Shown here: in pieces, positions 45,006-53,260 of the stretch | Numbering within the stretch: position 1 is the first letter of the stretch | Layout of the letters: every line of letters begins with the position of its first letter | NCBI RefSeq assembly: GCF_020171525.1 | Contig: NZ_JAIVAI010000007.1 | Coordinates: 62,001-126,000, forward strand | Direction of reading: 5' to 3' | Length of the DNA stretch: 64,000 nt | DNA from: Halobacillus yeomjeoni | GTDB taxonomy: Bacteria > Bacillota > Bacilli > Bacillales > Halobacillaceae | Program-made: the position numbers and the translations under genes | Notes under the pieces: model-generated | Told to the model about the DNA's origin: nothing | What the model saw: the letters and a program-made list of their open reading frames with translations, nothing else | Databases searched by the model: none

Positions 45006-46154
45006 TTATTTTTCTCTTACTTCTATACCTTCTTCTTCAAGACGTTTCCAATCTGGGACATTTGATTTATCTAATACAACCACTTTTAAGTTCTGAAGGC
45101 TCATTAAATCTTCTGCACTTCCTCTGAATGAGCTGTTTTTAATATTAATATGAGTGACTTTTTGCAGTCCCTCCGCCACAGAGCTCAAGTCCATGATGGA
45201 AGGTCCGATGAATGTGACCTTACGTAAATTAGGGATTTCCTTAAGTAATTCAGGAGGGATGACAGCCTGCTTCAAAGTCAAATGCTCAAGATTTTCCATC
45301 ATGGAGAAATGTTCAGCCTTTCCTTTTATGTCATATATCCCATGGAATTCTGAACCGTCGATCGTCAATTCTTTCACTAAACTCAAGTCCTTTTCTATAA
45401 TAGGTTTTGAGTTTTTTCCTATTGATTCGCTGATTGCTTCTAAAACTAATTCCTGCATTTGTAAGTGGTTTTTAATTTGAATCTTTTCTCCGTCTGCATT
45501 ATATATAAATCCATCGGATGTGAATTTTTCTTCGACTACTCTGCCTTCGGATTCCGAGTAATAGACAAGAATAGCAGAATCGGCTTGCTTGTCATCACCC
45601 CAGGTAATCTCAAAAGAAAGAGCAGGTTTTCCTTCTTTATAATCTTTTCCTGTAAGAGTCATATCCTCTTTATGAACGAAACTTTCACCATCGTAGTACA
45701 TAAATTCACTTGTCAGAGTTTCAGCTCCGGTGACTGGATTCTTCTTCTTGTAAGTAAGAGAAGAATTACTGTTGAATGTCGTTTCTGCCTCTTCAACATT
45801 CAATTGATAAGAGAAAGCCCCTTTAATTTCTTTTACCTTCTCCGTAATGTTTACTCCCCCTTGTTCAGAAGGGTTTTCTTCCACTCCATTTTCATCAGAA
45901 ACAGGGTCGTTTGCAGATTGGAAAGGGGAGGGATTTCCATTTAGAAATACCGTGGACCCTCCAACTAACAATAGAATGAGCAGCACAGTCAAGATATGAG
46001 GCAGGGCAGGTACCTTTATAGACCAAAGTTTATTTTTCTTCGTTTTGCTGTAAAAACGTCGGCGATCCTCTTCCGTATACAGGGGCTTATCACTGATTTT
46101 CTGATTGATAGCATCCTTCAGCTTTTTGCTATCCAAGGGTCCATTCCCCCTCAT
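45006..46154 (-). CDS. Membrane anti-sigma factor with extracytoplasmic domain
   Basis: This is a 382-residue protein with a cytoplasmic N-terminus of about 50 residues, one transmembrane helix (about 54-73, HILTVLLILLLVGGSTVFL) and a long outer domain. The outer domain has a LolA-like beta region (about 110-250) and a C-terminal set of leucine-rich strand repeats (LEHLTLKQAV, LRKVTFIG, VTHINIKNSSF, LKVVVLDKSNV). Overlap with the upstream sigma gene and the topology identify a cognate anti-sigma factor, although the cytoplasmic part does not look like a classical ZAS domain. ATG 46154 lacks a clear SD. A TTG at 46134-46136 after AGGGGG may be the real start. Confidence 0.75.
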   Translation of the reverse strand: MRGNGPLDSKKLKDAINQKISDKPLYTEEDRRRFYSKTKKNKLWSIKVPALPHILTVLLILLLVGGSTVFLNGNPSPFQSANDPVSDENGVEENPSEQGGVNITEKVKEIKGAFSYQLNVEEAETTFNSNSSLTYKKKNPVTGAETLTSEFMYYDGESFVHKEDMTLTGKDYKEGKPALSFEITWGDDKQADSAILVYYSESEGRVVEEKFTSDGFIYNADGEKIQIKNHLQMQELVLEAISESIGKNSKPIIEKDLSLVKELTIDGSEFHGIYDIKGKAEHFSMMENLEHLTLKQAVIPPELLKEIPNLRKVTFIGPSIMDLSSVAEGLQKVTHINIKNSSFRGSAEDLMSLQNLKVVVLDKSNVPDWKRLEEEGIEVREK

Positions 46155-46671
46155 TGACTCGTTTTTTTAACATCTTTCTGGCTCTTTGCATTCTTGTCTT
46201 GATTGTAGATAAGGGGGCGTCTGTGACTTCTGCAATTTCTTTTTGTGAGAGACCTTGTTGTACAGTCAATATCATCACTTCACGGTACTTGATGGGTAAA
46301 TCCAAAATCGCTTCGGCAATCTCATCCCACTTTTCCTTTTTAATAATTTCTCCTTCAGTATGACGATCATCTTTTTGATCGAGCCACTGATCTTTCATTA
46401 ATTTGATCCGGTGAAGGGGAGACCTTAAATAGTCTTTACTTCGGTTGATTGCAATGCGGGTCGCCCAGGTTTTCAAATGAGCGCGGCCATCGTATTGATC
46501 CCACTTCCTGTAAATCAAAATTAATACTTCCTGGAAGATGTCATCTGTCGTATGGAAGTTCTTTACATACGTGTAAATGGTACGTTTCATCATTTCTCCG
46601 TAATGGAACATGATGTGTTCAATTGCCTGATCTCTTGTGAATGATTCTTTATTCGACAGATGTTCAGTCAC
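46129..46671 (-). CDS. ECF-type RNA polymerase sigma factor
   Basis: This 180-residue sigma-70 family protein has region 2 at about 15-85 (TDDIFQEVLILIYRKWDQYDGRAHLKTWATRIAINRSKDYL) and region 4 at about 118-170 (LPIKYREVMILTVQQGLSQKEIAEVTDAPLSTIKTRMQRARKML). It directs transcription of an envelope regulon when released by the anti-sigma factor whose gene overlaps its 3' end. A possible self-recognised promoter lies upstream. It resembles the SigX/SigW/SigV group and the exact counterpart is not clear. Confidence 0.9.
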   Translation of the reverse strand: MTEHLSNKESFTRDQAIEHIMFHYGEMMKRTIYTYVKNFHTTDDIFQEVLILIYRKWDQYDGRAHLKTWATRIAINRSKDYLRSPLHRIKLMKDQWLDQKDDRHTEGEIIKKEKWDEIAEAILDLPIKYREVMILTVQQGLSQKEIAEVTDAPLSTIKTRMQRARKMLKKRVNEGEWTLG

Positions 46672-46701
46672 AGATGCTTCTCTCCCTTCTCACATTTATT
46701 C

Positions 46702-46728
46702 GACGATAATTTTTTTGGAAAAGACTCA
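46702..46728 (-). promoter_or_regulatory. Candidate autoregulated ECF promoter
   Basis: On the minus strand TGAGTC (46723-46728), 17 bp with a run of seven A, then CGTC (46702-46705). ECF promoters of Bacilli have AAC-type -35 and CGTC/CGTA -10 elements, so the -10 fits well and the -35 only partly. Confidence 0.4.
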
Positions 46729-46754
46729 GGTGTGTATTTTTTCTTTTAAAAAAT

Positions 46755-47222
46755 GGCTCTGTTATTGCTTGGTGTTGTTATTTCACATGTGAGCTCATAT
46801 CAGCTCTTTCTGTCCTGGAATTTGTTTGAGGCGGCCTTGGGAATGACTCGCTTTCCGTGGGGTACCGTGAGCCTCCTCAGGCTGATGCCTTCCGGGGTCT
46901 CACGATGTACCTTCATCCCACAGGAGTCTCGCCATTCCCAAGGCTGCCTCTTCAAAGTAGAAAGGTCGGAAAGACTATAACCGAAGTCCGTTACACCAAC
47001 TACGAAGGGGATGGCAGGGAAAACAGGTAGACTCCTGCGGGAAAAAGGAACAAGGTGAGACCCCGGAGAACGAAGTTCGAGGAGGCTCAGCGTTCCCCGC
47101 GGAAAGCGGACTGTTTTCCCTGCCATCCCATGCTCTGAGTAAATAATGGACCGGACTCCTCATCCCAGACGGGGGCTACTTAGTAATCGTTTAAAATATC
47201 AACAACAGACTTTAACAGAGCC
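46755..47222 (+). mobile_element. MITE-like element, copy 3 (468 bp, full length)
   Basis: The ends are GGCTCTGTTATTGCTTGG and CAGACTTTAACAGAGCC. TAAAAAAT at 46747-46754 is repeated exactly at 47223-47230. Module B is at 46828-46950 and module A at 47008-47129, both long imperfect hairpins. The left end also holds GAGCTCATATCAGCTC, a near palindrome. It has exactly the same length as copy 1. It separates the divergent sigma-factor operon, whose candidate -35 is 26 bp away, from the desaturase-like gene, which starts 51 bp after the right end. Confidence 0.9.
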
Positions 47223-47273
47223 TAAAAAATAAAAAACAGGGGATATAAATAACAGGATAGGAGTGAATGGACA

Positions 47274-48752
47274 ATGGTTTATGATGTAGCGGTCGTCGGT
47301 GCTGGTTTTGGAGGGCTTGCCTCTGCGGCAGAACTCTCTCGAAAAGGTTTGAAAGTCATTTTGTTTGAAGCATCTAATGAACTGGGAGGCAGTGCGGGAA
47401 AGTTCGAACGACAAGGATATCGATTCCAATCAGGTGCCACAGTAGGTATGGGGTTTGAAGAAGGAGGTGTATTTGATCGCCTCTATGCATCCCTCGGTAT
47501 TAAAAGGCCTGATATGAAATTACTAAATCCGATCATGGATATCCATCTGCCTGATCGTACCATCCACTATTATCAAAATCGTGCACAATGGTATAAAGAA
47601 ATCGACTGCCATTTCCCCCAGCATGCAAGTCAAATAAAGTCGTTTTATGATGAAGTATTCAAAGTTGGAGCATTAGTCGATAAGTTAGTAGAAAGATTAC
47701 CTGTTTTCCCGCCTCATAATTTTAAAGATTGGTTGGAAATGGTTAAGCTGGTGGACAAAAATTCATTGAAGCTTATTCCATACATGACTCAAACTGTTGA
47801 AGACCGCCTTAAGAGTTTTCGTTTAGGAAGCGACCGGCTGTTCCGTACATTCTTAAACGGGGAATTGATGGACAGTGTTCAGACAAGTGTAGAAAACTGT
47901 CCAGCGTTTCTGGGTTATGCAGCACTGCAGACCTTTCACAAAGGTGCTTATGCCGTACATGGTGGTTTGGCCACAATTGCTCATCAGTTAGCCGAGTATA
48001 TTGAATCATGCGGAAATGAAGTTTTGCTTCGTCACCCGGTAATAAATGTAGAAAAATCAGGACAATATTTTCATCTACACTCCAAAAGAAACACGATTTT
48101 CACAGCAAAAAAAGTCATATTAAACAATTCCATCCATAATTTACATGATACGTTATCTGAAAATTTAGGTAAACAGACCTTGATAAAAAAAGAAAAAGAA
48201 AAAAACAAGGAAAGTTGGGGGGCTTTCATCATACATGCGGGAGTAGATGACCAGTTGTTCCGTAATACAGACGCACTATATCATCAATTTATCGATCCGA
48301 ATCATCCGGATGATCTGCATGATGGGGGACAGTTTCTCCTCTCACTTTCTGACCCGGAGGACAAGAGTATGGCGCCTGAGGGGAAAAGGTCATTGACCTT
48401 GTCGACCCATACAGGAGTGGAACCCTGGTGGGCGGCAGCAGATTATGAAAAGAAAAAAGAAAAGATGAAAAACCGACTGATACAGACTGTCGATCACTAC
48501 TTCCCCGGTTTTGAAAAAAGCCTCGATTTGGTCTTGCCGGGTACACCTGTCACATTTGAAAAGTGGCTGCGGAGAAAAAGAGGTAAAGTGGGAGGATATG
48601 CACCTACAGGGCGGTTCAGCTGGTTGAGCAGCTATTCAATCCGCACGGGTATTGACGGAGTTTATCAGTGCGGAGATACCGTTTTTCCCGGGGCAGGAAC
48701 GCTGGGTGTTACTCTTTCAGGTCTGATGGTGGCAAAGGACATAACCCGATGA
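47274..48752 (+). CDS. Phytoene-desaturase-family FAD oxidoreductase
   Basis: This is a 492-residue flavoprotein of the carotenoid desaturase/isomerase family (CrtI/CrtD/CrtO-like). The N-terminal motif is DVAVVGAGFGGLASAAELSRKG with GGSAGKFERQGYRFQSGATV, and the C-terminal FAD motif is GVYQCGDTVFPGAGTLGVTLSGLMVA. The substrate may be a C30 or C40 carotenoid, but no other carotenoid gene is nearby. AGGAG lies ten bases before ATG 47274. Mobile repeat copy 3 fills the space where its promoter would normally be. Many Halobacillus strains are pigmented, which is consistent. Confidence 0.85.
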   Translation: MVYDVAVVGAGFGGLASAAELSRKGLKVILFEASNELGGSAGKFERQGYRFQSGATVGMGFEEGGVFDRLYASLGIKRPDMKLLNPIMDIHLPDRTIHYYQNRAQWYKEIDCHFPQHASQIKSFYDEVFKVGALVDKLVERLPVFPPHNFKDWLEMVKLVDKNSLKLIPYMTQTVEDRLKSFRLGSDRLFRTFLNGELMDSVQTSVENCPAFLGYAALQTFHKGAYAVHGGLATIAHQLAEYIESCGNEVLLRHPVINVEKSGQYFHLHSKRNTIFTAKKVILNNSIHNLHDTLSENLGKQTLIKKEKEKNKESWGAFIIHAGVDDQLFRNTDALYHQFIDPNHPDDLHDGGQFLLSLSDPEDKSMAPEGKRSLTLSTHTGVEPWWAAADYEKKKEKMKNRLIQTVDHYFPGFEKSLDLVLPGTPVTFEKWLRRKRGKVGGYAPTGRFSWLSSYSIRTGIDGVYQCGDTVFPGAGTLGVTLSGLMVAKDITR

Positions 48753-48812
48753 TTGATTTTTCTTATACAAGGGAAAGGATATAAAGAAAGAACGTGAAAA
48801 GGAGAGATATAT

Positions 48813-48986
48813 ATGCCAGGTCCAGAAAACGAACTTCCCGGCTTCCAAGCCAATCCAAACGAATTCGGGAAATGTGGAAATTGTGGAAAATTATTGACCA
48901 CAAAGAAAGAGGAAGAGTTGAAGCTTTGTAAAGACTGTCAGGAAAGACATAAAGATGATGATATCGAATATGACGAAGCCGAATGA
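48813..48986 (+). CDS. 57-residue zinc-ribbon protein
   Basis: ATG 48813 is preceded by AAAAGGAGA at good distance and the frame closes at TGA 48984-48986. The product has CGNCGKLL and CKDCQERH, two CxxC-type knuckles about 19 residues apart, so a four-Cys zinc ribbon is likely. The N-terminus is Pro/Asn-rich and the tail very acidic (DDDIEYDEAE). I do not recognise a named family. It lies 60 bp after the desaturase-like gene and may share its transcript. Confidence 0.7.
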   Translation: MPGPENELPGFQANPNEFGKCGNCGKLLTTKKEEELKLCKDCQERHKDDDIEYDEAE

Positions 48987-49336
48987 TACATTCAAGTGTC
49001 GTACTCTTTTGGGGTGCGGCATTTTTGTTTGAGATAGGTGGTAGAGTAATTCTATTTTCATATGTGTAAATAAACTGAAGGACGTTGAAAAAGGATATAG
49101 GGTCATATCCACTGCACTTTGGCGGGAAGATGAATAAATCTCTTAAACATAAGGGATTCTTATACTAACAAGACAAATGAAATGTTCTCATGACTTCGTC
49201 AGATTGATTCTTCAGAGTGACTAATAAAATGAAATCGTTAACAACAATTAATACTTTACACTAGGTCTAAAGAAGTGTTAGGGTCAGAAAATGTGCTGAA
49301 CGAAGCACGAATTATCAAATCAAAGAGGAGAGAACT
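48987..49336. other. 350-bp gap without a gene
   Basis: Apart from a probable terminator at 48997-49028 (TGTCGTAC / GTGCGGCA with two G-U pairs, then TTTTTG), this gap shows no frame with a binding site and no clear sigma-A promoter. Osmotic control of the betaine carrier would act here, but no site is evident. Confidence 0.5.
48997..49028 (+). terminator. Probable terminator after the zinc-ribbon gene
   Basis: 8-bp stem with two G-U pairs and a following T-run. Confidence 0.55.
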
Positions 49337-50851
49337 ATGAACAATAAAAAAATAGGGCGCGTAGATTGGCCCGTCTTTGGAATAAGCGGTGGTCTTTTAG
49401 TACTATTCGTTTTTCTAGCACTTATAGATATCAACTTAGTAGAAACAATCGTAAATAAAGGGTTTGGATGGTCAGCCAAATATTTTGGTGCCTTCTGGCA
49501 GGTGTTGATGCTTGCAACATTCTTCGTAGGAATAGGGCTTGGATTTTCCAAGTATGGAAAGATAAAATTGGGAGGTATCGATCAGCCCGAAATCAGCCTG
49601 TATAAATGGTTATCCATCATTATGGCTACATTATTAGCTGGTGGTGGAGTTTTCTGGGCAGCTGCTGAGCCGATGTACCACTTCTTGACGGTTCCACCGC
49701 ATCAATCCGGTATTGAGGCTGGAACAAAAGCGGCCATCGATCCAGCATTAGCGCAAAGCTTTATGCACTGGGGATTCCTCGCGTGGGCAATCCTTGGTAC
49801 GATCAGTGCCGTTGTGATGATGTATGGACATTACCATAAAGGCATGCCGATGAAACCTCGTACGTTGTTGTATCCGATCTTTGGTGAAAAAATCCGTCAC
49901 AGTTGGATCGGTACAGTCATTGACGCTTTTTCAGTCATCGCTGTCGCAGCTGGAACTATTGGTCCAATCGGTTTCTTAGGACTGCAGGCGAGTTACGGTC
50001 TGCAGGAGATATTTGGAATCCCTAACCAATTCAGCACGCAGTTCAGCATTATATTTGCCGTTGTTCTCATATCAACGATCTCAGCTGTAACAGGCCTTTA
50101 CAAAGGGATTCAATATTTGAGTAGCTTTAACGTCCGTTTAGCAATAGGACTGATGGTGTTTATCGTCATTTTCGGTCCTGGTGGTTTCATCTTCAATCAT
50201 TTCCTATCTGGTTTCGGTTTTTATATTGATCAGTTTATTCCGATGAGTACTTTCAGGGGAGACACGACTTGGCTTTCTTTCTGGACGGTCTTCTTCTGGG
50301 GCTGGTTCATTGGGTATGGTCCAATGATGGCAATCTTAGTCAGTCGTATTTCCAGAGGACGTACGATTAGAGAAATCATTGTCGCCGTTTCCATTTTTGC
50401 ACCAGTCATCTCAACGTTCTGGTTTACCGTACTAGGCGGATCCGGTATTTTCTTCGAGCTGAATAATCCTGGCTCCGTATCTGAAGCCTTGAATTCAGCA
50501 GGTAACTCTGCGGCTATGTTCGCTATTACTGAACAATTCCCATTAGCCAGTGTCATTTCTCCTTTATTCTTGTTGTTGACGATACTTTTCGTCGTTACGA
50601 CAAGTGACTCCATGTCTTACACGATCGCCATGGCAGTTACAGGGGAAGGAAATCCGAAAAGCTGGCTTCGTATCTTCTGGGCAGTATTGATGGGTACAGT
50701 TGCAGTCATTCTGCTGATTACAGGAGATAGTGGTATTACACAGCTTCAGAACTTCATTGTGGTAACAGCCGTACCTGTTTCGTTATTGCTTTTACCAATG
50801 ATTTGGCTTGCTCCTAAAGTGGCGAAGAAGATGTATAAAGAACAGAAGTAG
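49337..50851 (+). CDS. BCCT-family betaine/choline/carnitine transporter
   Basis: This 504-residue protein has 12 transmembrane helices. The betaine-site helix is GGGVFWAAAEPMYHF, and the conserved signature helix is WTVFFWGWFIGYGPMMAILVSRISRGRTIREII. BCCT carriers such as OpuD or BetP import glycine betaine with Na+ as osmoprotectant. The short N- and C-terminal tails suggest no large osmosensing domain. GAGGAGAG precedes ATG 49337. It is monocistronic with a strong terminator. Substrate identity within the family is not resolved. Confidence 0.92.
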   Translation: MNNKKIGRVDWPVFGISGGLLVLFVFLALIDINLVETIVNKGFGWSAKYFGAFWQVLMLATFFVGIGLGFSKYGKIKLGGIDQPEISLYKWLSIIMATLLAGGGVFWAAAEPMYHFLTVPPHQSGIEAGTKAAIDPALAQSFMHWGFLAWAILGTISAVVMMYGHYHKGMPMKPRTLLYPIFGEKIRHSWIGTVIDAFSVIAVAAGTIGPIGFLGLQASYGLQEIFGIPNQFSTQFSIIFAVVLISTISAVTGLYKGIQYLSSFNVRLAIGLMVFIVIFGPGGFIFNHFLSGFGFYIDQFIPMSTFRGDTTWLSFWTVFFWGWFIGYGPMMAILVSRISRGRTIREIIVAVSIFAPVISTFWFTVLGGSGIFFELNNPGSVSEALNSAGNSAAMFAITEQFPLASVISPLFLLLTILFVVTTSDSMSYTIAMAVTGEGNPKSWLRIFWAVLMGTVAVILLITGDSGITQLQNFIVVTAVPVSLLLLPMIWLAPKVAKKMYKEQK

Positions 50852-50860
50852 AAAAATATA

Positions 50861-50896
50861 AAAAGGTTGGCGCATACCCTTGCGCCAACCTTTTTT
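50861..50896. terminator. Bidirectional terminator between the BCCT gene and kynB
   Basis: AAAAGGTTGGCGCA / TGCGCCAACCTTTT, a perfect 14-bp stem with a 6-base loop. Confidence 0.9.
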
Positions 50897-51515
50897 ATTT
50901 TTGTCTTAGTACTGCTCGGACAGGGCTCCCATCTGCTTCTTTCATTTTAAGTGGGAAAGCCATTAATTCATAGACACCTGGAGCCACGTGCTCCAATTGC
51001 AGACCTTCCAAAATCAAAATGTCATTTTCGTAAAGGGAGTGATGGGCATTCAATTCTTTGCTGGTTTCAGGATCGACAGAAGGCGTATCGACACCAATCA
51101 AATCGATTCCCTTGGCACGAAGGTAAGGCCCCACATCAGCTCCGATAACCGTATAATCCTTTGGGAATTCAGAGCGGTCTTTCCAACTGTTTGTCCTGAA
51201 TAAAACTTTCTTGACCCCATGATATTCAAAGGGGTGGAGGTCGTCTTTGGTTATGTTTTTCTTATTTTCCATATTGATCACTAAAGCATCACCAAGAAAC
51301 CTCTCGACTGGTAAATCTGCCACCCTAAACCCATCCGAGTCATAGTGAAAAGGGGCATCGATGTGTGTCCCGATATGGTTGCTGGCTTTCAGTTGGCCGA
51401 CATTCACAGATCCTGTTTCTTCCATGGAGAAAGTCAGGTTGTACTTGAATGCTTGATCCCCCGGCCACGGTGGGGTTTGGTCATCAAGCGTCATCGAAAT
51501 ATCAATCAACTTCAT
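50895..51515 (-). CDS. kynB: Arylformamidase (kynurenine formamidase, cyclase family)
   Basis: This 206-residue metal-dependent hydrolase converts N-formylkynurenine to kynurenine and formate. The zinc motif HIGTHIDAPFHYDSDG is complete, with IDISMTLDDQTPPWPGD at the N-terminus and GVDTPSVDPETSKELNAHHSLYENDILILEGL later. AGGAGGAGG lies before ATG 51515. It starts 15 bp after the kynU stop, in one operon. Confidence 0.93.
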   Translation of the reverse strand: MKLIDISMTLDDQTPPWPGDQAFKYNLTFSMEETGSVNVGQLKASNHIGTHIDAPFHYDSDGFRVADLPVERFLGDALVINMENKKNITKDDLHPFEYHGVKKVLFRTNSWKDRSEFPKDYTVIGADVGPYLRAKGIDLIGVDTPSVDPETSKELNAHHSLYENDILILEGLQLEHVAPGVYELMAFPLKMKEADGSPVRAVLRQK

Positions 51516-51530
51516 GAAGCATCCTCCTCC

Positions 51531-52811
51531 TTAAGCAATAATTCCTCGTTCATTTTTATATTGTTTGTGTTTTTCATTCATAATAATATCTTTGAGTATG
51601 AACATGACTTCATAAACATCCTCAAAACTTGTGTAAAGAGCTATAGGAGCCAATCGAATGACATTGGGGGAGCGGAAGTCAGGAATGACGTTCTCGTCTT
51701 TTAAAGCTTTACAAATACTAGCCGCTTCAGGGTGAATCAGGCTTACATGGCCACCACGGTGCTGGTCTTCTAATGGATTGGCGATTTTTAACCCACAATC
51801 ATAAAGCTCCTGGTGGATTAAATTCATCATCAAACGAGTCAATTGCAGTGATTTTTCACGAACGGATTCAATTCCCGCTTCATGGAATAATTCAAGAGAC
51901 CCGAGAAGAGGTGCAGAACTCATGATATGAGGAGTTCCAATCTGATAGGCGCCTGCGTTTTCAGCAGGTATCAATGTATGCCCCATGTCAAATTGTTTCT
52001 CTTTGTTTGAGCTGAACCAACCTGCAAGGCCTGGTTTTCTACCTGTATGTTTTTCGTGTACAAATAATCCACCAACGCCTCCGGGTCCACTATTCAAATA
52101 TTTATACGTGCACCATACAGCGAAATCAACTCCCCACTCGTTCAGTTGGTGTGGAAGCGCTCCGATGGAGTGGGCCAGATCAAACCCGACAGTGATCCCT
52201 TTTTCATGGGCGGCTTTTGTAATCTTCTCAATGTCTAACAGTTGTCCACTGCGGTATAAAACAGAGGGGAGTAAAAGCAAGGCAATATCTTCAGACATCT
52301 CAGCTATGATATCTTCTTCCGATAGTGTATAGCCATCTTCACTGTCTACTTGAAGCAAATGATCGGCAGGATCCAGGCCGTGGAGTTCAAGCTGGCTTTT
52401 TATTGCATAAATATCAGAGGGGAAGTTGAGTTCATCTGCCAAAATTTTCGTACGTTGATTGTCCGGTTTGAAAAATGTAGCTAATAATTGGTGCAGGTTG
52501 GTCGTGATCGATCCCGTATTGATGACTTCGTGGGGCTTTGCACCGATTAGTGGTGCCGTCATTTCACCAAGTTTTTCAGACATGTAAAACCATGGTTGTT
52601 CTCCTTCGGTCCAACCTTCGATTCCATGATTTTTCCAGTCCTGAAGAGCAGTAAGAAGTGTGTGTTCAGCTCTTTTCGAAAGCAAACCAAGCGAATTTCC
52701 ATCCATGTAATAATGTTCTTCTTTCAGGTAAAATTCATTGCGGAATTTATTTAAATGGTCTGCTTGGTCAAGCTTCCGAACAGTATCTCTCGTTATTTTT
52801 GATTTCGTCAT
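51531..52811 (-). CDS. kynU: Kynureninase
   Basis: This 426-residue PLP enzyme cleaves kynurenine to anthranilate and alanine. The PLP lysine is in [20 protein letters not shown], with the cofactor Asp in [13 protein letters not shown], and the N-terminal [16 protein letters not shown] is typical. The frame runs 23 codons further upstream, but AGGAGG six bases before ATG 52811 and the promoter position fix this start. With kynA and kynB it completes conversion of tryptophan to anthranilate. Confidence 0.94.
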   Translation of the reverse strand: MTKSKITRDTVRKLDQADHLNKFRNEFYLKEEHYYMDGNSLGLLSKRAEHTLLTALQDWKNHGIEGWTEGEQPWFYMSEKLGEMTAPLIGAKPHEVINTGSITTNLHQLLATFFKPDNQRTKILADELNFPSDIYAIKSQLELHGLDPADHLLQVDSEDGYTLSEEDIIAEMSEDIALLLLPSVLYRSGQLLDIEKITKAAHEKGITVGFDLAHSIGALPHQLNEWGVDFAVWCTYKYLNSGPGGVGGLFVHEKHTGRKPGLAGWFSSNKEKQFDMGHTLIPAENAGAYQIGTPHIMSSAPLLGSLELFHEAGIESVREKSLQLTRLMMNLIHQELYDCGLKIANPLEDQHRGGHVSLIHPEAASICKALKDENVIPDFRSPNVIRLAPIALYTSFEDVYEVMFILKDIIMNEKHKQYKNERGIIA

Positions 52812-52829
52812 GCAATCCCTCCTGAATTT

Positions 52830-52859
52830 ATTATAAAGAAGCTGCGGTGGGCCTGGCAA
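52830..52859 (-). promoter_or_regulatory. Promoter of kynUB
   Basis: On the minus strand TTGCCA (52854-52859) and perfect TATAAT (52830-52835) are 18 bp apart. The transcript start would be about 10 bp before the SD, so the leader is very short and no riboswitch fits. Confidence 0.6.
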
Positions 52860-52899
52860 AAATTCCATAATTTCTTTCAAAAGTGTTTTTTATAGTCTT

Positions 52900-53162
52900 G
52901 GCTTTGTTATTGCTTGGTGTTGTTATATTACAGGTGAGCTTTCCGTCCTGGGTTTTTTATGAGGCGGCCTTTTGAATGACTCGCTTTTCGTGGGGTACCG
53001 TGAGCCTAATCAGGCTGCGCCTTCCGGGGTCTCACGATGGACCTTTATCCCACAAGAGTCTGCCATCCCATACTCCTGGTAAAGAACGGACCGAAATCAC
53101 AATTCAGGAATGTGAACTAGTAAGATATCGTTTAAATTTCAACAATAGACTTTAACAGAGCC
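52900..53162 (+). mobile_element. MITE-like element, copy 4 (263 bp, most reduced)
   Basis: The ends are GGCTTTGTTATTGCTTGG and TAGACTTTAACAGAGCC. Flanks are ATAGTCTT (52892-52899) and AAGTCTT (53163-53169), an 8-bp duplication that has lost one T on the right. Module B's distal arm and nearly all of module A are gone: the sequence passes from CCCACAAGAGTC directly to TGCCATCCC. A further 10 or so bases are missing near the left end. It lies between the kynUB promoter and the recQ terminator. Confidence 0.82.
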
Positions 53163-53167
53163 AAGTC

Positions 53168-53210
53168 TTAAAAAGAACACGCTGTCCATCTGGGAAGCGC
53201 GTTCTTTTAG
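53168..53210 (-). terminator. Terminator of recQ
   Basis: AAAGAAC-A-CGC / GCG-C-GTTCTTT stem with one mismatch, followed on the minus strand by TTTTTAAG. Mobile repeat copy 4 is inserted at the end of this T-tract. Confidence 0.75.
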
Positions 53211-53260
53211 GGGGCTGATGGAATTTTTACTATTACGACAGTGGAAGTTTCTACAGCCTT

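Noticed and set aside
46753-47163. Frames of 62-108 residues in repeat copy 3, and similar ones in copy 2 at 19454-19648
   Set aside because: Same artefact of the repeat: no ribosome binding site, and the frames change between copies.
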